Origin: Symbiodinium kawagutii
Lineage: Eukaryota; Sar; Dinophyceae; Suessiales; Symbiodiniaceae
Direction: 5' to 3'
NCBI GenBank assembly: GCA_009767595.1
Contig: VSDK01027031.1
Coordinates: 39,579-103,578 of the forward strand
DNA length: 64,000 nucleotides
Shown here: piece after piece, positions 43,801 to 55,800 of the stretch
Layout: each line of letters starts with the position of its first letter
Position numbering within the stretch: position 1 is the stretch's first letter
Made by a program: the position numbers and the translations under genes
Notes under the pieces: model-generated
What the model was told of the DNA's origin: nothing
The model's database searches: none
What the model saw: the letters and a program-made list of their open reading frames with translations, nothing else

Positions 43801-46800
43801 GGTGAGTGAACGTAACCGTTGGGTAAGCACCTGTACCACCATTCTCAGGTGGGGAACATCAACCTACACCCTGGGGCTCCCCACGGTCACCACGAGATTT
43901 CAAGCGTGTGAACCATTAAGCCCTCAGGCACTGTCACAGCCGGCACTCGAGAGGTCCTAGTGATCATGGGCATGCCAGGCATGCTCATTCACGTAATCAA
44001 AATTGATCCTAAGGTTGAGCAAACGAAATTGTTTCACCCAACCTAACTAGCCATTCACCAACTATTCTTAATCCATTCCCCAAGAACTTAGCCACCCCAA
44101 CCCACTGCCAACAGCGACAGCGCCCCGCCATTTTCACCATGACTTCAACCAACCCTGCAAGCAACGTCCCAACCAGCGCCCAGGTGCAACACCCGTTCGC
44201 GGTCCGCGATCTCTTCCTGGACACTGCCTGCGCCTAAGGCGTCCACCTGGGAGGCGAGTGGTGAAGCTTGGATGGTTGAAAAATGGTCAACAACTCAAAG
44301 TTGGGTGAAGCGAAAGTTGGTAGTTTCACTCGTTGGTGAAGCTTGACTTTCCCATGAAGTTGGTAGTTTCACTAGTTGGATGTGGTTGTCCGTCCGTTGG
44401 TTCACCACTTCGATTCACCGCGACCTCACTGTTAACCTCCACATCCGCAGGTCGCGCGGCTCACCTCCACACCACGCGCAGCCAGTAAGGCCTTCAGGCG
44501 ACGAACTTCCGCCTGGCGACCGCGGAAGTAGAATCACGGCAACGGCAAGACCCATTGGGATTCAGCAGTTGGGATTCAGTGGGTAATAGAATTGACCAAT
44601 CGTTATACCACTATATTGTAACTATGACTATTTTGGTCTGCTATAGTATTATTAAACTCTTTACCACTATATTGTAACTATGACTATAATAAAAATATTG
44701 GCATAACTATACGATAATGGTTAACTTATAGTGGGATAATACTATAAGAATACCACTTCATACCACTGCTGTAATAAGAATACCATTAAGACTACTATAT
44801 TGTGACCACTATTGATAATCATAATAAGAATACAGTTACAATATAGTGGTATGATATAGTGGTTGTAATAAAATTGGTAGAATGGGGCTGTTTCTCAATT
44901 AGGTTTATTGCTGAAAATGATTCATATTGAATGCAGCCTGGGGGCGGCCCAGGTCCACAAGAAGAGTGATTCATATTGGATGATTTGGAGGTACCCCCCA
45001 TGCTAAGAAACCACCATGTAGTGGTTATAGCCACAGCTAGTGAGTAACAACTGATAATCATAAAAGTTGGTTTTAACCCATTAGTTCTAACGCAATATGA
45101 TAACACAATAATAATAACAATAATAATACCAGTACAACAGAATTGTGATTGACTATAGTGACAATAGCTACCATCATCTAGTGTATAACTAACATCTGCT
45201 ACGTATAGCTATTGGTTATTGAATGGGAAGTTCTTGTTCATGCCACCATTGTACAAGTCAATAAGCAATAGTGGTTAGTTGATACATGTTCACAGGTGAG
45301 TTTGGTAGTTGCAGTGGTTGAACCTAATATTTAGTCAATTAGTTAAAAAACAATAACAATTAGTCAGCCAACAAGGTGATTCTCAACTATATAAACAGCA
45401 AGTCAACCAACCATGAACCTTTTGATGATAGTGGTTGACAATCTAATATCTCATTATCATGATTGGTAAGAATGGGGTTGATAAGAGTGGTTGACAATGG
45501 TTAAGACTGGCTCATAATTTTTCAATGCTGTGCTTGGTGATTGTCATGATAGTTGAAATGATGGATTGTGGTTAAAATCGAGACTCATTGGTGGATAGTC
45601 GTCAAGCATCGAGGGTTGCTCTACTCTTGGCTCAGCATGCTTGATTGGCTGAGGGTTTCCCCAAAATCATGCGAAACATCCACTCGTACTGGGAACCCAA
45701 GGGTGGACCATACCATGTTGGCGTGCACTCGGCCTTTTTTGGCTTGGAAAACTACCTGCGTTTAGAACTCAACCCCCTAGCTACATCAGAACTTCCTGGT
45801 GTGGGAAGCAGCTGTTGTTCTGACGTAGCTATGCCACTTGAGTGGTTCCAGCTATTTATTGTCAGCTCCAAAAGTTGTTCAGCTGGTGACTTTCATCTGC
45901 AACAGCTGAACCCTCTTGTAATGAGGGCACCATTTCTGTAAGGAATGCCAGCGAACTATTTCTCAACTAGAACATCGGGCTTCTGTATGCTGCTTTGGTG
46001 CGGCTGCTTTTTCCCTAATTTGCACCCAATAAAACTATCTCGTTTCTCAGGAGATGGATTTCGGAGATCCACCCAACCCATGAAACACATGATTATGAGG
46101 TTTGTCGATCTTGAGTTTGGGATTCACCTGTTTTCGTCGGTGGTGGAATGAACATTGACCAGTTAATAGTCGCTGATATTAACCATGTTCAACGATTACT
46201 GACCGTCAGTAACCCTCTTGTATCAACCGTCACCAATTTTTATGAATCACCAGCAATCATGATTGATCAGCATGAACCATCCTTAAAGCATCATGTACCA
46301 TTGCTTGTTACCCGACTGGACACTAGCGTGCATCCTCCAAATAGACTATTCCAGTAAGAACCTGACCTTCTAACCTCTACCAGGGCTATGTTATGTTTCA
46401 GGTGTGAAACCACTTTGAAACCATCACAGGACCATCAAACCATGATTTCGCCACCATAAGATTCACCAGATTTGTTTGAAAAAATCATTCATAAACCAAG
46501 AAAACATTAAACCATGATTAAACCACCATAATTGACCACGGCAATCATTTCGGGCTCAGTCACTAACCACCCAGTATTAATCATTGAAACCATCATTCAC
46601 CAATCATCATGAATCATCAAACACCATTAGTCAATCAACCATCATTAAAATCATCATTAAACCATAAAAACTTGGTTAATTAACCATCATTAACCCATCA
46701 TCAACCCATGCCGAGCTCCAGGCACGCAACTTCCGCAGCGCCTGCAGGTGTTGCACCACCCCCATTCGTTGGTCCACGTTCACCGACGCGCTGGTCTTCA

Positions 46801-49800
46801 CCTGGGCGTAACGGTGAGCTCGGTGTCGCCACGGGGTCGCCACTCCACCATGGCGATTCCCGGGCGATGGTGAGATGATGGTGAAATGATGGTTGATGGT
46901 AGCTGTTTCAAGGTGATTTATAGTGCTTGGATGGTGGTGAGATGATGATTAATGATGGTTGGTGAGTAGTGATTGTGGTCCAGATGATTTGTGACGGGTT
47001 GATGGTCACTAGCTAATATACTGCCAACAGCAGGGTAATCACCAACAATAGGGGTAAGGGTAGGAATGTCACTGTTCATGATGAATCATGTTGAATGATA
47101 GTTGATAGTGGTTGATCGTGTAAATCAATGATGGTTGAACGTGGAGAATGATTACTGTGGATGTGATGTGTTTTTCAATTGGTATTTTTCAGCGTCAATC
47201 ATCGTTAATAGCCAGGTTTCTCATATGATAATCATCATAGTGCAATATCATATGATCATATCCCATCTATCATATGATATTTTATGATAATGCCCCAATT
47301 ATTATCATAAATGATGACTAGACTATAATATATTATTTTCATCATTACTCACTGTGCACTCGGGATTCTAACTGGGATATCACCATTGTAAGTCTCCTTG
47401 TCAGGTGGGCGAACTACTCCCTGAAACCAAGGCTTCATGCAACCTGTTACCTGAGCCTCGTGGGAATCACCTGCAAGTACCCGTGGCCTTGGCGATTTTT
47501 TCGGCCCGGTCTATCAGGTTTCAATGAGCGCCTTGCCGATAGGGGTTGGCCCATCTGATGCACCATGGTCGACAAAACGCTTGCGCAGAGTTAATGGTGA
47601 ATCCTGTTGCGGTTGCTGCTGCTCAACCCGAGGGCGAAACTGGGACCCGACATTTAAGTGGCTTACTTATCATAGTGTAAGCCATCCGAATTCACCATTA
47701 CTCATGTGTTCACTATGATTCAGGGTCAAACTTGGAAGTTGTCGGGTTGTTGCTTTGGCGTCACCTGTTTTTGGTTAGAACACGCCTGGTAGCTCCTGGC
47801 CTCGCTCCCCTTTTCAAGAATATAGGGATACTCCGGATTGCTCCCCACCAGCGGGGCACAATCATCAGCAATCGGCGGCCCCACCTTCTTGACAGAAGAT
47901 GCAAAGCGCAGAGTACCTGTGCTGCGAAGCTATCGCATGGTTGGGCAAACGTTGTGGGCACGAGTAGTTCATGGCGCTTCAGAGTATTCAATGATGATCA
48001 ATGAGAGTTGATTAATGATGCTTAATTTTGGTAAATGATTCTTGAGACAGCCGAAAATCAACCATAATTGTCCAAGAATCATTAAGTCTCGTTCACTAGT
48101 AACTAGTCTATGTGCATTCTATCCCTTCCTTCGTTGTGACCGGTTGGCGTTGCCAGGTATGCGCTCGAAACGTTGACCGGCACTCGTCATCGATGCGAAA
48201 AACTCCCGCAGCATCCGCAGCCATGGAATCAACTCTTGAACTACGACGCACCTTGGGGGTGGTCCAACAACATTCAGTGTCTACTCCAGGATCACATCTA
48301 TATGATAGTCTACATGTCTATATGTCTATATGTCGCGTATCTATTTGTTGACTTTCCTATATTTTCTTATATGTGATGTGTTTATTTGTTTACTTTCTTA
48401 TTCACTGTTTATTTGGTTCGGCAAGTATATATGTTTGTCTTGCTACTTATAGGAGTTACATATATATGATATGTGCGCACTGATATGTATTTCTACAATT
48501 GATAGGTGTTGGATAGGTCGGCTGCTCAACCATGTGTGCTGCGCAAATCTGATCCCCATCCAAGGCTGTGATTTCACTCAAGAAACCACCGAGAAACCAC
48601 CTGAGGGTCGACCCGAAAAAGCGGCCTCCTGAATAGGAGTAGCCCAACATAGCACCGGTTAAACCAGTGTTTGAATAAATTCAAGCAATATTAATCACTG
48701 GTTCCATAGGTATTAACCGACCAGTTTAATGGTTGTTGAAACACAGTGTCACTGGGTAAATTTTCACGATAAAATGTGTACCTGTTTCAACAAAGTGATT
48801 GTTGCAACGGGTTCAACAATCCTGCTCAGCAAAGAACAGAAGCAGAACTGGACTACTCCCAAGCAGAGAAACACCCAGGTTCTTGTTGGTTCTTGTTGGT
48901 TCTTCTTGCTGTTGCCGTTGGTAACACTCTTCTGTAACTCACCATTCCGAACGGCTAACCATCATGATTCAACTAGTATGAACATGTATGAACCATAACC
49001 GTCGTGAATCATGGGCGTGCACTTTGCACCCATACGTCACCGGTTACAACCATCATGAACCATTCTGAACCGTTCTTAACCATCCTCAACCATGATAAAT
49101 CATGATTAGCCCATCATTCATCATGAAACAGGCCATGCCAAACCAACCTTACCAATCCTTGAGCATCCTGAACCGCCCCAAGCCACCCATCTCCCGTAGA
49201 GACAGCTCCCCCTCATTGCGCCCCGAGCGACTAATGGTCTCATCCACATTGCATGCTGCAGGGGACACCGCAGCAACCTTGGCCAACCGAAGGGACCCCA
49301 ACGTGGGACCCAGCTGGGGACCCAACGTGGGACCAGTCACATTTGGCCCTGGGATGAACCAGTTGCATTGCCTCAAGATCCAGCTGGCACAAGTTGAACT
49401 TTGAGACAGAAGCAGCTGGGAATTTCTGGTCCACTAGTCAACTTCCCCCATCCAACTGGCATCAATCTGTGCGGATCCCGGAATCCCTGTTAAGCAACCA
49501 ATATCATGGGCTTGTCGTTGTGACACTGCTCATATGGGCAAAGCCCGAGTTGATCAAGCATCACCAACAGTCATCGTTAAAGTTCAATTTTTGGCAATAT
49601 AAAGCACCAATAGGAAACCGATGTACCAAGCCAAATACCGTTGTCAACCACGGTCGTTATCAACCGCTTCGTCAACTAGCCAGTCAACCAGCCAGTCAAC
49701 CAGCCAGTCAACCAGCCCGTGAACGAACCAATCTACTAATGAATCAACTACCTTTAATATTGCTTTGGGTCTCAAAAGCCGCGGGAGTGAACCCATCCTA

Positions 49801-52800
49801 ACACTTCGACTGTTCATCTGCTGGATGTTCACAGGTCACAAACGGTTCCAGGGGCCCATGACCTCAGCCACTATTGAGAATGTGCTACGCATGAATGAAC
49901 CATTACTCAACCATTAGTTCATCATTTTTTAACCAACCATTTCTCTAAGCATTAATTCACCATTAATCATCAATCAACCATCAATCAACCATCAATCAAC
50001 CATCAATAAACCATCAACCAACAATTAACCATTCACCGTCATCATCAATCATCAGTTTCATCAGTCGTTTCACCAATTAACCACCTCTAACCACCTCTAA
50101 CCACCTCTAACCACCTCTAACCACCTCTAACCACCACCCCCTTACCACCACCCCCTACCACCACCCCCTACCACCACCTCCCACCACCACCCCACCCACC
50201 GCCTTCACGTTTCAAACCCAGCGTCCATGCGGCTGCGCGAGTTGCCCGCCAGCGAGTCGCGCAGCAGAAAGGTGAGCTTCGAGCTGCGGAAGGGCACCAC
50301 CTCCTGGGAGGCGCTGGCACGGCAGCGCAGGCACCACGGGGACGCCGGCGGTGGATGGTGGGGCATGGCGGGGCATGGCGTCACGTCATGGTGGTTGGTT
50401 GGTGATGATTGGTGGGCTGAGGTAAATGGTGATGGCTTGAGAATGGTGAATGAATGGTTAACAGTGGCTAATGATGGTCTAAAGATCTGTGTTTGGTCAA
50501 TCGATGGTTCTTTGTGAACTGATTCGTAGCTTTGTAATGGCCAATAGCAGGGGATTCACAATCAGAATCAGCAGCAATATCTGGTATGATAGCGCCATTA
50601 GTATGATCCAGGGATACATCTAGATATATGGACATGCTACATTGACAATATTACATTTTATCCTTGGGATATTCTTTAATTAATCATGACTCTTGTTGGT
50701 GCTGCTTTTGTCGCACGGGTTTGCAATACTGGGCCCTTGTTCTTTGATTGTCGATAATGGTCAGTATTTTTTCAGCACTGACTAGTAATGGTTGATGACC
50801 AAGGATAACCAACAATGTTTGTGACCACAATGGCTGAGTAGTTGTTATAATGGTTGGCTTTTGGTCTGTTAACCAAAATATACAACGATTGACGATTGAC
50901 ATGGATTTATTGAGTCGTGGTGTTGGTAGAGCAAATACCAGCAGCATTTGACAGTAAGGTTGGTTTAAAAACCAAGCGGATGAAAATAGGCAGATGTTTG
51001 ATTATTGGTGGTGGTGGTGGTGGTGGTGGTGGTGATGGCAATGACGATGGTGATGGTGATGGTGATGGTGATGATAATGATGCTTGTGGTTACTGTAGTT
51101 GCTGCTTTTGGGAAGAGGCTGTAGCTGCAGGCTAGTTACCATAATCTAAGGTCGAAAGAGAAGTGGAACCCAAAATGTATTTGAAGATCATAAAATGTTA
51201 TAAGATCCAAACATGTATTTGAAAATCATAAAATGTCATAAGTCTATGCACTTCCACAATCAGCATCATCAACCACAAATTAATTGACCACCATAAAGCA
51301 TTGATCAGCCACTAGCCAGTATAGTTGAAGTTAACGACCGTTGAACCACCGTTAATGACTAGCAACCATCATCAGTAACTAATCAATAAATCACCACGGT
51401 TATTAGTCATTATAACAATGATTAAAAACATCAAGAATCATCCCAATGTCACGAATCATGATCCAAAAGCACAAATGATTATTGATAATTAAGCATTATG
51501 AATTGTCAATTTGAAAATGATCGATGGTAAGACTTCATAACTATTGATCAAAAGTCATACATATCAACCATCGTTTATGTCGGGAGGCTAGTCAACCATG
51601 AATAAGCTCAACTATAGCTAAACTGCTTGCAGCTAACCAACTATGATAATCATATAGTAACCATCAGTAACCATTCGTAACCGTCCGCAACCATGATTCG
51701 CCCAGGATCAACCACACCCTCTGTGCACCGCCCCAGCCTTGGGTTCCATGTTGGCCGGTGCCGGCGTGCCCGGCAAAACGCCACTGAAGCTCCTTGTACG
51801 CTGCCTGACGCCCGGCAATGTGCAAGCTGGTAACAACCACAACAGGTAGCTAGTTGGAAGTTGAACTGACTACAGTTTGGCTTGATTAGTTAGCTTTGGT
51901 TAGCCACAGTTGCTAAAATTGGTTTGTACAATCAAACTAAGTCGCTTTGACTGACCAGCAAATATACTCACGGCTTAGCTACGGCTTAGCTAGGGCTGAA
52001 CTGGTTTTCTGTAGCCCAGCTGGTAACGAGTTAAGTTGGTTTGCTACAATCAGCTACAATTGCTACTGGTAACAAGAGTCTTGCTGGTTGACTATGTCTT
52101 AGCTTGACAGGCTTATAGGACATGAGCATATTGCTGGTTGATAATTATATATAATTATATATGATTATAATGTTAGAGGCGGAAAGTTGGTATCAACTAT
52201 AGCTTGTAACTAGGAAACTAAAGGATGTGCCCAAGATTTCTCGGGGAATCGGCTTAGACAAGAAGCAAATAGCCTTGTGATTACTGGTCACCAATGAACC
52301 ACGGCTGTACTCTAAGACCGCTAATAAGAATACACCAAGCAACTGCCAATTGCTAAGAGCAATTTGTTAACTGCTTGAAGACATGCGGCAAAACAGAATT
52401 ACTACCATTTCTCACCTACGCATGAGCCACAGCTAACATTTCCAGGACCATCTAACACCTCTGGCTGGAGAACAAAACTTCCAACACAAAACCCGTACCG
52501 CCATGTCCAACTGCAATTGCCTGAGACTCTTGCAGTTTCATACACATAGGAGCTCATGTCAGAACTGCATCTGTGGCAAATTAAGTGACCAAGACAAACC
52601 TGCATGAGCTTTGCTGGAGAAGAGTTTCCCCTTGCGGCTGCCAGAACCATTGCTATGGCAGGGCTAGCCGCTGCAACGGTTTCAACGGACCTGATTTGAC
52701 TTCGCTGCTGTTGTTCCCCAAGTTCCTTGATGACCTTGGGATCAACATGCCAGGGGGAAGATGTTGTGGTGGCTGGTAGTCCGTGGCGAGGAGCTGGATC

Positions 52801-55800
52801 TCCCATCAATAAATATTGGTCATAATGAAACTTGCTATGATGCTATGTTTCATCGTTGTGGGTATTAAGCCTATTAGCCATTATTGGTATTATTGGTGGT
52901 TTCTTAAAATGGGGGACCCAAAAAAATGGTTGGTTTATTACTATAAATGGCTTACAAAGGATGATCTAGGGGTATCCCTATTTTGAGAAACTCTGTTATG
53001 GTTTTTAGCCTTTGTGGAACCACCTTTTCCCGAAACCACAGTGGGTGGCAGGGCTTGCGAGCTCTGGGAACCGTCAGCAGCGTCGGGAACGGCCCACACC
53101 CACCGCTGTAGCCTCTGTGAAACGGAAAGTTTCAACGAAACAGTTGCGATTACACCTGGTCGTTACGAGAAATAGCCCCCAACCAGGGTTAAGAATGTGA
53201 GTGCTAATCAATTTGATCAACCAATACTGAAACATAAAGATAAAATAGGCTTTAAAATAGTCACTTCATGTTCAGGTGAAAGATACTCGCTCCAAATGCT
53301 GATAATCATAGTTGGGATCACAGGCATCAGCCTAGTAGAAACAGGGGGTTGAATCATGGGCCAGACTACTCCAAGATTGGCAAAGTCTTTTGGATGCTGT
53401 GAGTTTCCAGTTCTGGGTAAGCTACTGACACTATGGATAAATAGGCTGTAGCCCTGGCTGTTCACATGCCCTAAATGACCTGTCACCAGTCTGGTTGGGC
53501 TGTTCTACCCATTTTTTGGATGGCGAGTACTGACCCATAGAGAGAGAGAGAGAGAAAAAGGCCAAGCTCCGGCTGGGTTGACCTATCTCAACTCTACGGT
53601 GGGATGCAGGCATCCCAGTTGGCTGTGTCCCGACCAGATTGTACATATACAGGTCATCCATCTATATGCCTATCATGACACCCATTCATCCCACCATCTT
53701 ATGGCTACCATGAACATGACCAAATCCGGACTTGCCATGGTAGCTTGTCCAGTGATCCCCGGCAAAATCAGCGAATCATCACCTGCCCCACGCGTCAAGG
53801 CAGGGCGACAAGAGCCAAAGCTGAAAGCGATTGATTGATGGCACATCCTGAGCTGATCGTGGCACCCTTGGGCAGTCACCCTTGGACCTGTGGATGGGAC
53901 CAGCTAGGTCCAGGGGGGGTTGCCAGGTGGAGGGAAGCTCAGGAGCAACCCTGGGATAGCAGCTTGGGGAACCTCGGCAAAAAAGAAAGGTACCGCATTG
54001 AGCTACGAGAGCTGCCCCAAAAAATCATCGATTGCTCGGTCGGCCAGTGCCAATCTGAAGGGGTCCGTAGAGGCTGCCAAACAGCTGAATTCTCCATCGA
54101 CATTGAGGCAAACACTCCAAAAATTGCTGAGCTTTTTCAGGTTCATGACCACGGCATGGCTAAGCACTCCTCATTTATTCGGGGTGTAGGGGATGTCATA
54201 ACCGAGCAGGGTCCAAAACTCAGTGGTTATCATGATCGGTTGGCTTCGCGTCCTGCTGGAGACACGTTGCAGGAGAATCCGATCGACTCACAAAATCGCT
54301 GGGCCACGAGTTCTCCAATCTAGCTCTGGGTCAAAATCCTGTACCCCTGGTTCCCATCATTAACCATTGTTTTCCCTACTATTGCTGCTTAATATTGATG
54401 GCTAATATTGACCCATAATCATCTCTTTGAACACAAAATCGTCGTCGAAACCACCCAGGGCCCAGCCCACGATCACCGCAACTGTGTGCCGCCCGCGCCT
54501 TCTTTGAAGGTGGCTCCATGGACGAAGGCCGCTTTGTGCCGTTCGGAGCCTGCCCAAGGTCTGGGTGGTTGCCTCGCCACCCCTTACGTCGCGGTTCAGT
54601 TGGGACGGTACTTGCCATTGCTTTCCTCATTGGATTCGTGAACAAAACTTCAACTCATCAGTTGGATGACCACACGCTTAACAGCCGAAGCATCAACGAA
54701 TTGCACAATAGTAGGCGTTGAGACCACAACACCATACCCTAAAGAACTGCTCAGCACATGGTGAGTGGTTCCGTCATTGCCGGCGAACGGCCACTCCTGG
54801 GGGCTGGCCTCGCTCCCCACCAGCACCCCCGACCACGGCGCAGGTTTCGCCCCAGCACCTGCCAAGTCCACCAGATTCATCCGCGCATTGGTGGAATCCG
54901 AGCGTTCGCTGCCACCCGCCAAGCGTTGCACCTGCCAAGTTCGGCAGGGATGGCACCCGTAGATCCAACCGGATGAACCACGGAGGATCATTCGGTGTGC
55001 TGGTTGGTTGATTGACTGATGATATGGTGGTTTCTGAAAAATAAGGAACCCTAAGACTGGTAATCTTACTAAAAATGATTCATATCGGATGATTTGGGGA
55101 TACACTATTTTGAGAAACACCTATGTTGGCAATTAATAGGGTGATAACAGGCAGTAATCGCTATATCAATCTTAAATATGAGGATGTGAATGATGAACCC
55201 CCATCATCGGTAGATGGTTCATCAATAGGATGAGGAACTGAGACTTGGCACTATAAGTAAATCAATCTTGGTTGTTGTTGAGCATGGATGAGGAGGAGGG
55301 TTGGCAAGAATGACCAATGGGTGTGTGCGACGCGATGCTTAATGCGTGTGATCAAGCAAGATCAACGCTGATGAATATTGTTTGATCATCAGCCATCGCC
55401 AATAGTAGGCGCAAAAGAAAAAACAATAGGGAGAATAAGGACGATGATGGTTGATCCATCCACCCAATGTTAATCCTCATCATGATTACCAACTAAACCA
55501 TCAATTATAATTGTGTATAATCAGGTATAATCAGGTATAATCATGATAACCCTATATTGGTTGACCAATGAGTTCTCAATGATTAAACCTATCACAAGCC
55601 AACGTTCTCACAGCTTGCTTCGCACACAACGGCACCCGCAACGGTGGCCTTGAGGATAAACACCGCATGGCTTCGGGAGGAGGTGTTGTTCATGATGGTG
55701 GCCGATGTGACCTCGGCGTCGTGGACAGATCTCCGCTGAAATCAACGGTGGGCATGGGCTTTCGAGCACGTCATTTCTGGTGGGTTGAGAAGCTGGTGAA

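Noticed and set aside
49394-49801. 135-codon plus frame with ASQP repeats
   Set aside because: The repeats come from the 12-bp AGTCAACCAGCC array and the rest is not protein-like. Nearby minus exon 10 explains the only conserved coding.
54650-55120. 156-codon minus open frame taken as a single intronless gene
   Set aside because: Only the segment 54859-54931 is conserved (NLVDLAG). The rest is intron plus family A and E sequence that happens to stay open.
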